Shown here: piece after piece, positions 10,714-24,500 of the stretch
Layout: the number at the start of each line of letters is the position of its first letter
How positions within the stretch are numbered: the first letter of the stretch is position 1
NCBI GenBank assembly: GCA_947179485.1
Contig: OX359248.1
Coordinates: 33,365,378-33,429,377, forward strand
Length of the DNA stretch: 64,000 nucleotides
Direction: 5' to 3'
Source: Allacma fusca
Lineage: Eukaryota; Arthropoda; Collembola; Symphypleona; Sminthuridae
Notes under the pieces: generated by a model
The model's input: the letters and a program-made list of their open reading frames with translations, nothing else
Databases searched by the model: none
Told to the model about the DNA's origin: nothing
Made by a program: the position numbers and the translations under genes

Positions 10714-13500
10714 CTAGTCGTTATTTATGTGGACGTAGTAGGTAATATTATCGGCATTGGCGGCGTCTTCAGGATCTTTTCCTGGGTGAGCACTTTTAAT
10801 GTGATCAGTGAGCCCTTTTCTACGGAGGAAGGATTTATCTTCGCAGAAAATGCACTTATGGGGCTTGAGTGAGGCGTGACGAAGAAGATGCTCCTTGAGA
10901 TGGGTTAGCATCTTAAATTGGCGGTTGCATAGCTAATGACAAAAGAAAAGTATATCAAAAAGATGAAAAATCATATTTGCATAGTAATTCTGGATGAAAT
11001 AAGATTAATACTATTTGAGAGAATTTCAAAGTATTTTTGAAGCCTCACCTTGCATTTGTGTTTTTCATGTAAAGCATCATGCTCAAGCTGCTCACTTTCG
11101 GTGGAGAAATTTTTCCAACAAATTTTGCACAGGAATTTCTTGCTTTTTAGGTAAATTTCGTCGTGCTTTGTTGCTAAATGCTGACGGAGAGCTAGTTTGT
11201 ACGAGAAACCGGTATTTTTACAGTATGGACACATGAAAGGATTGACGCCCGAGTGCTTCCGCATGTGAAGATTTAATGAGACTTTTTGAACAAAACTTTG
11301 ATCACATATGACACACAGAAATGGACGCTCTCCAGTATGCAAACGCATGTGATTCTTGAGGTTGGAAGCACTGTAGAAACTTTTGTCACAAATCTGTAAA
11401 TAATTTAAATCTTGACAAAAATACTTTCCTGATGATTTAAGGGTTCTTCAAAACCACGCGTTAAGGATATATACATAACAATAGTACACCATAAAATATA
11501 AATAAAATACATGAACCATCTTACCTCACACCGATTTTCGACGTTCTTGTGCAGACGGATGTGACCTCGAAGTAGTGACTTAGATGGGAATGAGCGGCCA
11601 CAGTGATCGCACAGGAATGTCGGACTCAAGGAATGAGTGGCTTTATGAGATATAAAAGCTGATTCATCTTTGAAGGCCACCGTGCAGAAGTCACAATCAA
11701 AGAAAGTCGCATTGGAGTTATGAATCTTTTCATGGTTTCCCAGCAGCGTGCATGATTTAAAAGTCTTTCTGCAAGTTGGCACGGAACATTCGTACTCTCC
11801 TCCATGCACCTCCATGTGGCTCATCAAAATAAGGGGAGAGTCAAACGACTTTTTACAAATATCGCAAACGACCGTGGACACTTCATAATCCTTCACATGA
11901 TGACGGTGAAGATGTGCCTCCATCGCCCTTTTTTGAGATACCATTTTGTTACAAATTGGGCATTTTAATTTCTGCTTTTCCTGTAGAGTTGGGAGAAAAG
12001 TACGACGGTTGAATACACAAGAAGCCCCATGTACGCACAATTTTAATCACTACAACTTTGCACTCCAAACAAACAACTTACCTTTTCGTGTATTTTCCGA
12101 TGGGCAGCTAACGTATTATTGAGGGTAAACTTTTTGTCACATTTGTCACAACTCAACTGCTCGTCTGCACCTATGATCGCAAATTACATCCTGTAAAAAC
12201 AGCTGTCAAAATATCGAATATCTCCATCATAATGATACAGCAAGTACAGTAATTTAGACATTAATAAATTATTACCATGTGTCCTCATATGAATTCGTAA
12301 ACTATAGCCACGGTTGAATGACTTACTGCACACATTGCAAGTAAACTCATTTGCTGTTCCAGTCATATCTCCAGAATTAGATCTTAGTCCATCCGTGTCG
12401 GAGGCCTTGCAATTAGCGTGGAGATGAATCTGAAAAAGATCGTACTCCCCAAAAGTCTCCCCACAACTTTCGCACTTAAACATGTCCAAAGATTCATCAT
12501 GAATGCTAAAGGTAATATCTCCAGTTTTCGGTTTCCGAGTATCAAATCCACCCTTTGACCGTTTTTTAGCACCACGGTTTCTATCAATTGCTTTGACACG
12601 CGCTGATCTTTTGCGAGCTGTGGAAGGTGTAGACATATGACCTGCTTCAACCTCAACCCCAACTGCAGGTTCTTCTGAACGACTGCGTCCATAAAAGCTA
12701 GTGACCATTCTGTAAAAAAAAAGTGTATCTTTGTATTGAAAAAAAATTACTAACACCAAAAAATTGTCATACTAAAATGAGCCATCCCACAAGTAAGATT
12801 CAAACCTCTTACGTTTCAGGGCGTAGCAATTCCAAGTTCCCAAAGGGCTCATCCTGCCCCATTCCTTCTAATCCCAAAAAATTAGTGGTGACCTCAGACT
12901 CAATTTGCAAGTTACTTAACAGCATGGCTCGGATCCTTCGCAAGTTCCACTCTATGAAAAAATAATTATTTACTATTACAATTTCTATGCTCATGAATTT
13001 TGCATTTGTCATCACTGACCACAGAAGGTTTAATTTCTGGCAATATGTTTATTATTAATTTTTAATTATCTGCATTAATTACCATGAAAAAATGTGTCAT
13101 CTTCCTTATCATCACATAAGGGATCATAATGGAATCCTTTAAGCAGTTGATTGTTGGTGCGCTTTAATTCATAACTGATTTGAGTACTCAGGTCAGTTAA
13201 TTCTTTCCTTACATGTAAAAACGCTGTGTAACTGTCTCGTAATGATTGTACTTTTGAGTGACAAGGTTGACAACAACCCAGTCTGTCTTCATTGAATACT
13301 AGAAAGCCCATATCAACGACTGCAATCTCTGCAATGGTTTCCTTCACCTTTGAAGATATTGGAATATCAGGTGTGACTTGAAATATTTTTCCGCACAGAA
13401 GACAAATATTTTTATCAGATTCAAGACCGTCTATGACTACTTCTTGTGACATCAGTGTATCTTGACCGAACGGGAGGATATCCAGCTTGAACGTTGTCAT
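10714..13500 (-). CDS. ZAD C2H2 zinc-finger transcription factor, seven exons, 699 aa
   Basis: Exons: 13500-13083, 12951-12813, 12709-12276, 12170-12082, 11980-11525, 11393-11049, 10932-10714. All have GT-AG borders and compatible phases (2100 nt including stop). Residues about 30-105 form a ZAD-like N-terminal domain with Cys pairs CLLC and CQPC, known in arthropods as a zinc-binding dimerisation module. A basic linker (KRSKGG) around residue 215 could be a nuclear localisation signal. Fourteen C2H2-type fingers follow, for example CNVCSKSFNRGYSLRIHMRTH-like, CDHCGRSFPSK and CEICDKSFYSAS; the first is a C2HC variant. Some fingers are split by introns (finger 9 begins in exon 5 and continues in exon 6). 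A TGERPF linker joins fingers 9 and 10. It is predicted to be a sequence-specific DNA-binding nuclear protein. The target is unknown, and ZAD genes expand by lineage so orthology is not called. Confidence 0.9.
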
Positions 13501-15539
13501 ATTTGCTATCTTCCGAACTAGGAAAGGGTTAGCTTAAAAACAAAAACTATAATAGCTGATATATACTAATAGGATACTCAGATTCGATATTAATGATCTT
13601 AATGACTTCAAGGAGTAAGACTAAGTTTGGATGGTTTGGAAGGCATATTTTAACTATGCTATTGATGGTAAGAGTCAGTTTTTAAAGTATTTGTTGAAAT
13701 AAATCTTGACTATCAAAATCCTATCCTATTCTGTGTGTCGGGTAAAATATACGATGAATGATGAATCTCGCAAGTTTGAAAGAACACTCATCCAAGACCG
13801 CCTATCTCCAACATCCTTGGGTCACAAAAGCGAGAAATCCTCAGCTTCTGAATATCGTTTCGGTAATAGTATTGAAAATCCTTGCTCATGAGTTTGTAAT
13901 CCTTCGTTAATCCGGATTCTAGGGTAAATACTGCTTAATTCCCAACGATTTTCGGCATGCTGCGAGTTAATTGCAGACGTTCACTGAGACTAGGAAAAAC
14001 TTACAAATGATTACGAAACTTAGACCTTTATTGTTACAGAGTAGGATGATATATGGTGACATTTTTCGCTAGTAATAGTAGGTTTAAAAATTAAACAACT
14101 CGAGAAAAATTGGCAAAAAAATATTTTCATACAGGAATATTGTCAATTGAAGGGGTACACACAACTTATTTATTTTAAACGGTAATCAGTTAATGCTCTT
14201 AATAATAAAGCGGACGGTTTTCTGTACTGATTGTGAGAAGCAGAATTTGGGTCAGCGGCATTAACTGTTTACAATGGCTAAAATCAGAACAGTTACTTAT
14301 TTTGGAAATTATTTAACTTTAAAGATGTCGTGGATTATACGTTTCTCAGTAATACAAGTAAACAATCTGGAAAATGAAACACGTACGTGAAAAACATTAG
14401 GTAGCCAACCTCATGACCTTTTACATAGGTAGTGCCATTAATAATAACTATAACATGTGCTAGCAATTTCTACAGCCTGAAAGTATTTAAACATTAAAAT
14501 AAATTGATTGTATTTAAACATTAAAATAAATTGGTTAATTAATAAAGGCACCATGAGGCTTGCATGAGGTATAAACCATAACCTAGTTTGATTTTCGTTT
14601 TAAAACACAAGAATAATAAAAATTGCGGAGTCATTAATTCAGAATACAAATATTTTGATTTTGAAACAAGGTTACCAATGGGGTAAATTTAGTCAGTACA
14701 ATGAAATTTATTTTCGACAAATCTATTATTAACTTATCTTACAGATATCAAATATTACCGCTGGTAAGTAGATTCTGCAGTGTCCACATGAAGACAACTT
14801 ATCTAAGGCAAAAGTATTCTATCAAAAATTGTAACATTTGTTCAAATTGTTTAAGTAGATAGACTTTTAGAACACAGCCTCAGAGCAAATGAATTTAAGT
14901 AAGGGATAACATCAAATATAGAACTTTGAATTAAAATAGATTCTTGTAATTATTTTGCAAACAAGATAATCATAGAAAGTACTTAAGTAATTGATTAAAA
15001 ATGATAAATAATTATGCAATGTTATGAGCCTTCGGTTTTATCCAACCGACGCCCTTACAACATAATTCAATTTCCTATCAACGAATCAAAATACTCGAAC
15101 AGAGGTTGAGCTGACGCTTCATACTGGAGATTAAAAATCCAGTACAACGCATACACACACATCATACCATCAAAAAAATTCGGCACTTCACATATCTTCA
15201 TCTTCTCACAATACACCGTCAATTTGCAAGACCTGCTCCCGATATTATTTTTAATATCAATTGTGGGGGTAACACCTTTAAATCTTTCCTCGCTCTGTAA
15301 TTAATAAGTGAAATTGTACAAGTGCAATTAATGACAAAAATCTCTTTAAACGTTGGATTGAGAGAGCAAAAAATATAGTTTTATACCCCTGATCTTTGTT
15401 TATAAAGACTTCCGAACAATTTTCCTTTGGTCTTCTGAAAGCCAAGACATAGTAATTGTACATCCCGAAGGAGATCTAAAAATTCCCATTTAATAGACAA
15501 AGAGTTAAAGCAATGCTAGAAACCTAAACCTAAACATAT
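13501..15539. other. Intergenic region between two minus-strand genes
   Basis: About 2 kb of AT-rich DNA with the zinc-finger gene's presumed promoter at its left edge and the 3' flank of the next gene at its right. A 27-bp unit (GTATTTAAACATTAAAATAA..) is tandemly duplicated at about 14484-14536. No exon is supported. Confidence 0.5.
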
Positions 15540-18500
15540 TTAACCATGCACAAGAAAATCGACCATCGTACCATTATCTCCGGGATCAGCTTTTAATTCC
15601 TCCTTTGCTTTTGCAATAACTGGATCCGGGGACAGAAAGTGTTTCATTGCAAACATCTGATACTCTAACATTAAAGGATCAACCAGTTTTCGTTCTAACG
15701 TACCTAAATCATTTCCGATGTTCTCGAATTCCTTCTTTACCTATGAAATAAAAATAAAAGAACCTGGTTTTCCATTACAGCTACCACAATTAATTTACAT
15801 CAATACCAATGCGATGATAATAGAGTAATTTAATTAAACCAGTTGAACCTACAACCAGCTACAAAAATGTACTCACAAAACTATAATTTTGAAGTGCAGG
15901 AAAGTCAGTTAACACCCGAGCTATATCAGTGTTATGATCGTACATATATTTGCGATACTGGAACGTTGTTTTCATTGCTTTTTCCAATTCTTCCATGTTT
16001 GGATTTTCCTTCTTTGTCTCGCTAAGAATTAATTCTGCAGCTTGTTCAACAGATTTCGACCAGTTTGGGTTAGACTTTTTCAATATAGTAGGCTAAATCA
16101 GAAATTACAAAAATCAATTAAAAAACAAAAGCTGAAGAATGATTACACGCCAATGGTTGCTAATAAGATTTCAAGGCTTCAATTCACAAAATAAATACCT
16201 GTTTTGAATTTTTTGATTTGCTTTTCCTCTCTTTGGCAAGCATGGAATCCTGAACATTGTCATTGGTTGTAAGTCGATTCCTTTTAACCGGTAATTCTAT
16301 TTCTGGCTTATTATTCTTCGGACGCTTGTGTTTCACATGCTTTGCAGGGGGTTTCGGCATAATCTTTATCTCTCCACGAGCTTCAGCATCTTGTCTCAAC
16401 CGCACAACCAGCGGAACGTCGTCTTCAGGGTCGGAATCTGTATCATGAGTTTCCACAACCCTTGCCTCGACCTCCTCTTCCTTATTCGCCGACAGTTCAG
16501 TTAAAGTATTTATATCCTTTGATGTTTTCGTAGGGGTGATAGGTTCATCCGACTCCGATAAATATATTTTTTTTGACTTCTTACTGCAGCTCTTTTTTGC
16601 CACACCAAGTTTCGATGACGTTACTACGGAACACCGATCTCTATCTTTATCTGGTGTTTGCACTGGCACCGTTGTCATTTCTGGAGGAGCTACATCCATT
16701 TTTTTCACTTCAGGTGGTGGTGGACCAAGCAGATCTGGCCTTCTGTGAATTTCTCTCAGCGGTCGAATGAATATCTTCTGAACTTCTTCCAACTCATCCG
16801 ATTCAGTCCCAAGCTGCCTGCCTTTAGCCCCCTTCACTGATGCAGCAACACCTGATTCCTGATCTCTTAGTCGTCCTAAAAATAAAGGCAACCTTTACCA
16901 TGTGCCACAAAACACGTATCCAAACAAAACCTGTTCCCAGTTCATGAACCAACTGTCCCAGCCTACTAAGGGATGTGCCACAAATGATGTCATGCAAAAT
17001 GTGGGTGCATGGATATAGCAACGAATGACGCCAATGACATAGTGGATGGATCCCTGCGTTGAGTCCTGACGTCATGCGTTGAAAGTGGAGAAAATAAAGT
17101 ATATTTCTTAAAATTCCGTGGAGCACGGAACGAAGTTTAAATGTCGAATGCAAAAAAACCTCTATTGTTAACCGATATCTGGTTTCTTAACACTCAATAA
17201 ATGTAACGTTAACATTAATGTACATATATGTACTGTTAAGATGTAAAGTTTCCATGGAAAAAGTGTTAGGTACTTACTTTAACCTAATATTATTGGTCAA
17301 AATGAAAACTTTTGTGAATACTGGAGGTGGGCACATTTGTGCTCACCTCCGTATAAAACTTCGTGCCTCCGTAGGTACGAAGAGGAGAGCAACGTCAGAT
17401 CTTGAGCTAAGCAGAGCAAGGGAACGCGTATGAGACCAACTAAGTGTATCCATTCACGCACTATAGTAAAATAAAGCATATCTTGTGAGTAACTACATAT
17501 ACGCACAATAACATCTTATTTTCGTATCTTCCATACGTTGAGACCAACTCCCGAAATCCCTCACTCCAAGACAAGTGCATCTCTGCCGTCTACATTTCCC
17601 CATCATCTCATACTCTCACTCTCAATATCATCAATATCTCCCTATTTATTTCCATGATCGGCTCATCATTACATTCTCCTCATTACGAACCATCAACTAC
17701 AATAATAATAATAACATGGTGCACGGTGCGGGTTCGATGGTTCTCAACAAAAACTCAGGTTCGTAAGCCCATAATAAAAAATATTTTCCTCCATTTTGTG
17801 AACAATTGCTGTGCAACAAATACTTGTGGCGTAAGCCTCCAACCAAACTCTGCCCAAATTTTCTATTTTTTCTACCACATTGTCAATCCAAATCTTACGT
17901 GGCGTCAGCCGCCGCCACAGGCTATGCCCAAATTTTCTATAATTGTCTCAAGTTCCCTCGTGCCACATGTCACCTCACGATATCAGATTTATTAGAGTCA
18001 TCGAATTAGACAATCATCAGGAATTTATCATTTGTAATCAACAAAAATATATAGCTCTATTACTCAGTGAAGCTGCTCTCGTTGAACTTACCTCTGAGGA
18101 CCAAATACGTGCACGTGCCAAATATAGTCATCTCTCATCTACAAGAGCACTATACCTTTACAAGTTTTACAAACTGTTTAAGCAAAAGTTGCCTCGATAC
18201 GTTAACTCCAACATTGAGCCCCAACCAGTTGATAGGAGTGACATAAAAGTTATCCGGAAAAATCCCAGCCGAATTCCGCGATCAATAAACAGTTCGACCA
18301 CGACCCTGCCTGAAACCACCGTGGTGACCGTCCCAGACGACATCCTCACCCACGTACCATCAAGTGAAGGCGAAACTGACACCGAAGGACCAACACCGGA
18401 GCCCACAACACCTCTTGGAGGATTTACGAGTTTCAACCCCAGTAGGACTTCCACTCCCGCTGTCTCTTCTGGTCCCGCAGTTAACGATTCGATCTTCGTT

Positions 18501-21500
18501 ACTACTCAATCAGTAAGTACAAACTTTAATTTGTCTAACAATCATACTCTCACTGGCACACCTGTCGCTCCACATCCACAACCCACATCATCGCGTCTCT
18601 TTACGTCCCGAGACCTCCTCGAAGACGTCGCCCAGAAATTAGTTGACGACATAAAAACCAAGCAAGAAATCGACTCTTCAGGGACTAGTATCCTTACCTA
18701 CTCCCACTACCAACAATTGCTGTATGACCTCAAGTTAACCACAGAACTTACATCTGACGGTCACTTCCTCAATACCAGAGAAACATTTACAAAAATTGTA
18801 GCACGAATCCTCCGCATCTTTACACTTTGGCAGACTAATTCAACTGCATTTGCACCCATCATTGAAGAAATCGAGGACATCCAAACTTCATTACTAGCTC
18901 AAGAATTCTGTCCAACCGTAACTACTACTCCAGTCACAACAACTACTCCATCCGTGTTTACAACAAAGATCCCTACCTTTGTCATAGAAACACACAGCTA
19001 CACGCCTGTTATCCTCGCCTGGACCACAAGACTACAAGCTGCACAAAATTCCAGTCAGGATATTTCACATCTTCTCAGTTACGCATCTTACTTAGGCATA
19101 GTACAGGAATTTAATCTCGCCTCCAAATATACCCACAACCACTGTCATTTCTCCTCCCAGCAAGCATACAAGGAAGGACTCTTTCTTTTAGACCAACAGT
19201 TTATTTCAATTGCAACACAAACCTACCCGGACATTTTTTCCGCTCCCGTCACTCACCCAGACAATCACACCGATAATCATTCTCATACAGCTCCTCAGGA
19301 TAATACCGCTGTTCTTATTCCTGACGCTGAAACCACCGCCGCGTACGACAGTGACAATCCTATCTATAATATTAACATAACCCCCCCACCTCTTTCAGAT
19401 TCAAACTCTGATTCAGGGTTACTCCACTCTGAATCTCTCCATTTTACCACTGCCACCAACAGCTCTTCCTCCTCTTGCTCCACCTCTCCTATTCCAACTC
19501 CTCCACCTATTCCTCCAATTATTCCTACAAAAAATCCAACCATGGACTACACCAGATTTCTTTTCGATAAACCGGCTTATCCTTCTTCCAAAATCTCCTC
19601 CGAAGAATTATCAGAATTCCTACTGCGCTGTGATGACTTTTTTAATACTTTCCAAACAGATGACAAAATGAAAAAGTCATATGTGTACAGAAAACTCTCC
19701 GATGCTACTAAAACAGGCAAAGATTATTTGGCTCATTATTACAACCTTACATCTACGTCCCGTCAAACATATGCCCAGTTTAGAGACGAACTTTTGAATA
19801 AAATGCCCAGGGATATTCCCGATAGGAAAAGTAAGCTTCTCGATGCACTCTCTATGACTCCCTACCCACATGAACCACCAACCAAATTCGTGTTAAGAGT
19901 TAAATCTGCCGCAAGCACAGACTGGTCCACATTTCCAGAGGCCACTACAGTGAAAACATTGTTGGAAAAACTCGACACCACCGTTAAAATTTTCATAACC
20001 AGCAAGAATCTGAAAATTAGAAACTTCAATCATCTCTTGGACGCCCTACGCGACTATGAATCATGCACAACTCCCCATACAGACCATAATGCTGTTACTC
20101 TTGCAACTCCAGTCCTTCCTACATCATTGGAAACAACCCTGGCCACGCTTCTAGAGAAAATTGAAAAATTGGAAGCTAAGGATACTCCCATTATGGCAGT
20201 CACTCAACATGCTCAGCCACAGCGCTCACAGTACAACAATTTTCAACCTGGACTAGGTTCTAACATTCAACGAACCTACACGTGTTACAAGTGTAACCAA
20301 ACAGGCCACACAGCAAGGTATTGCCCAACTCAACCTGCTCTGCCTCAGACTCCAGCTTCTCAATCCCCAGAAATTTGCGGTCGTTGCTCCCGTCCAGGCC
20401 ATCATGCTAACCGTTGCAGACAGCCAGTTGCTATACATTACCAACAATTTCCACAATATATGCAACGACGACGTGAAGAAAGACAACAGCAGCTACAGAA
20501 CCAGCCTTTAAACTCCAACGGGCAGGCTCCACAAGGCCTGCCCCGACGCCAGCTTCTACCTATACAAGCTGCAGACCACCAAACCTCACAAGACAGCCAC
20601 TAATCATTCCTTCTATTATTACAGAATGTACCACTAACATCACTGTACACTCACTTTCATGTTCACTTAAAATCATTGTCAGTATAAACGGTATAAGCCT
20701 CCCGTGTCTTATCGACACAGGAGCAGCTGCTTCGTTGATCCATCCATCATACGTACCTCAAGGCACACACATCACCAAGACCAACCTCACACTCATAGAT
20801 GCCTCAGGAAATCCCATGCCCAATACAGGACTCGCTCTTGTAAAAATCAAGATATGAGACTGTACGTTTCTACACCCGTTTATAATTGCTCCTTCCACAG
20901 CACTTCGCTGCATCTTGGGTACAGACTTCTTATACTCTAAAGGAGGATTCATTATCAACACTGAGCAGAATATCTTATTCAACAAATTCACAGGAAACAT
21001 CCCGTTAATTCATACTCTCGTACAACACGACAATGCACTTAAAGAACAATGCGAAATTCCAGTAAAACCAATATCTATTTCATCAACCAGAACAAACCTG
21101 TCCCATAAATCTCATTCAGACAAAGACCAGGAAACTAACTTCCTGCCCAACCCTTGCTTCTCATTCTCCACACCACCTGTGACCTCTTTTCCAGTCTCTA
21201 CGTCTACCCAAACTCTTCCCAGTTTTCAAGACAGAGCTTCTCAAACAATTTCTACAACTAAAATTCAACCTCAACATGGAGTTAAATATTCCCCACCTCA
21301 AGAAAAATATTCTCCAACTACAGACATGTCTTCTGACGAGACAGACCAGGATTACTTCCATCGCTCAAACCATCCCCTTCGCCGACGTATTTCTACCTCC
21401 CGCAGAGTTACTCACAAAACTACACCTACTCCCATATCGTCTGTCTCAGCTAAACCTGCTACACAGTCCAAAATTACAACAATTTTCTATTCTATGTGTT

Positions 21501-24500
21501 TCCACTACCATGGAAGACGATGTTCTCCGCGTCCATGGCACACACATCATTTCACCCAGGTCTCATGTAACAATTGCAACCATTCACTCCATTGAACAAA
21601 CTGCACCTTTATATTTCCAACCTCATGAATCCTTACACACACAATTCAATATACTTGCTCCTCATGCAATACTTAGTCCTGATTCTAAATTCTTCCTTCT
21701 CACAAATCCAACTTCTATGACTATTACCTTACCAGATGGTTTGGGTATAGGAAATTTAACCCCTTTCGACACACATGATAATTCTATGAACCCCATATAT
21801 ATCAATGCGATCAATACCTCCCAATTGGAAACCGAAGTAGCATCATTTAAAATCAATCCGGATCTACACCCTGATGACCAAACTAAACTCCGTTCATTGT
21901 TAAGAGAATACAGGAGCTCTTTTGCATTTCACCCACATGAACTCGGTAAATGTTCCACCATTCCCTTCCGAGTTGAACTACAGTCTGGAGGCATAGTAGC
22001 TCATAAACCATACAAGACATCCTCATATCAAGATGCAATTATAGATGCAGAGGTCAAAAAACTGTTACAAAATGACATTATAGAGCATTCGACCTCCCCA
22101 TTCAGTAGTCCTGTCATCATTGTCTTCAAAAAGCCCAATGATCAGGGCATCCGAAAACCACGAATGGTTATTGACTTCCGATCCCTCAACGCTATTACTA
22201 AGGCAATGCACTGGCCGTTACCCTCCATTGATGAGATTCTCCGCCGCTTACAAAATCAAAAATATTTCTCCACATTCGACTTAGCCTCCGGGTTTCACCA
22301 AATAACTGTTGAAGATAGCTCACGCGAAAAACTCAGTTTTATCACACGTAATGGACAGTATCAATACAAGGACATGCCATTTGGTACAAAAAACTCTCCA
22401 TCTCATTTTTGTAGAGTCATTGATGTTATTTTAGCAGACCTAAAATATAACACAGCTATGGCCTACGTGGATGATATCGTAATATCAAGTACCACAATTG
22501 AAGACCATATTTCTAAACTAAGAAAAATCTTCATACGCTTCGCACAACATAACCTCAAGTTTGAACCGACCAAATGTAAATTTGGTTACGAACAAATAAA
22601 TCTGCTTGGCTTCACCATCAATGCCTATGGAATTCAGCCATACGATGACAATTTAAATGGATTAAGACAGATGCCCGCCCCAACTAACATCACTGCAGTC
22701 CAATCCTTTCTTGGGATGGCTAACTTCTTTCGAAGATTTGTGCCCAATTTTGCACATATAGCAGCACCACTACGTGAACTCACAAAAAAGAACACCCCGT
22801 TCCTGTGGACTCACGAATGTGATCAAGCATTTCAAGCTCTCAAAAATCTATTGTTATGCAAACCAGTCTTAGCACACTATGATCCCCAAAAGGAAACATT
22901 TTTATACACAGACGCCTCCTACCAAGGACTTGGAGCCTATATGACACAACTTCACCCCGATGGTTTGGAACATCCAGTTTTCTTCCTCAGCCGACGTCTA
23001 AATAAATATGAAGTTAAGTATCACATCCGCATTCTAGAACTACTGGCCATAACTTGGTCCGTAATGAAATTAAAGGAATATTTACTTGGCATACCATTCA
23101 CGGTCAAAACGGACCACCACTCTTTATGCTACATCATGAAGAGTAAGGATAGCTTGGACCCCAAGCTACAACGACTACAACTTCTACTGATGCCCTACGA
23201 CATTACCATAAAATATGTCAAGGGTACAACTCATAAGGTCGCCGACTGCCTCAGCCGAAATCCTTTTCAACAACCCACACATTCACAGACGGATGAGGAT
23301 GCATGTCTCTCTATCCATACCATAGACATTGGTATTCTCCAACAAGAACAAGCAAAAGATCCAGCACTCACGGATATAATTAATAAGCTTCCTACAAATT
23401 GGAGACTACGTTCGACGTACGCCTTATATAACAACATTTTGTATAAACATAACAAAAAACTTGGAGAAAAATCCCTACTCATGATACCACATCACATGGT
23501 CCCAGATATAATTAAACGACACCATAACCCCGTGTCCCATTCAGGACATACTAAGGCTCTCAAAGAAATCCAACAAAGCTACTACTGGAAAACAATGAGC
23601 AAAGATATCAAAGACTTTATACAATCATGTTCATTTTGTCAAGAAAGAAAATCTCCCCGTGGTCAAAAACAGCCCGGAGAGTTCCAATTCATTCCTATTC
23701 CCCTCAGACCCTTCGAAAGAATTCAGATGGACGTACAGGGTCCATTGACGAATAAAGAAGGACGTCCAAGATATATAATCACTGCAATTTGTTATCTCAC
23801 TAAATTTCTCGTAGCTGAGGTTGTACCCACAGCAGACGCTTCCGCTATAGCCAAATTCATCTTCAACAAAATAGCTGCCGTCTATTCCCTTCCCGAAATT
23901 ATACAGTCAGATCAAGGGACAGAAGTTAACAACGCTGTCATTACAGAACTTTCCAAAATATTTGATTTTAAAATGAACTATAGCACTGCTTTTCACCCCC
24001 AAACTCAGGGTCTTATCGAGAGATCCCATCAAACATTGGGTGACTGTATTGCTATATACAGAGCAGAAAATAAGGCCGACTGGCCCCACGCCATTCCAGC
24101 TATTACATTCCATCTCAACAATACTCTTCACAGCTCCCACGGTTTTACACCATTCTATGTGCTGCATGGTTTTCATGCACGCACCCCGTTGAGAAATGCA
24201 TTTCCTACTTTTACTCCAGAAAACCGGAATGTCCAAGACATGACTATGCTATGGAAGACTACTCATGAAATTTTAACCCGTCACAGAGAAAAATATGCTG
24301 CCCGCGTAAATAAATCTAAAAGAACAGTAAATTACAACATCGGAGATAATGTACTCCTTCAACATACTTCAGTCCAACCTGGAACTAGTTCAAAGTTACT
24401 CCCACGATGGAAAGGACCCTTTTCTGTTATTGATCAACCCTCTGACGTTAACTACACTATTAGAGGATCCATTGGTAACACAGTTAAAACCCTCACAGTT

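Noticed and set aside
17218-17506. Small frames inside both LTRs (71 and 69 codons)
   Set aside because: They appear identically in both LTRs because the LTRs are identical. They overlap promoter and polyadenylation signals and have no domain.
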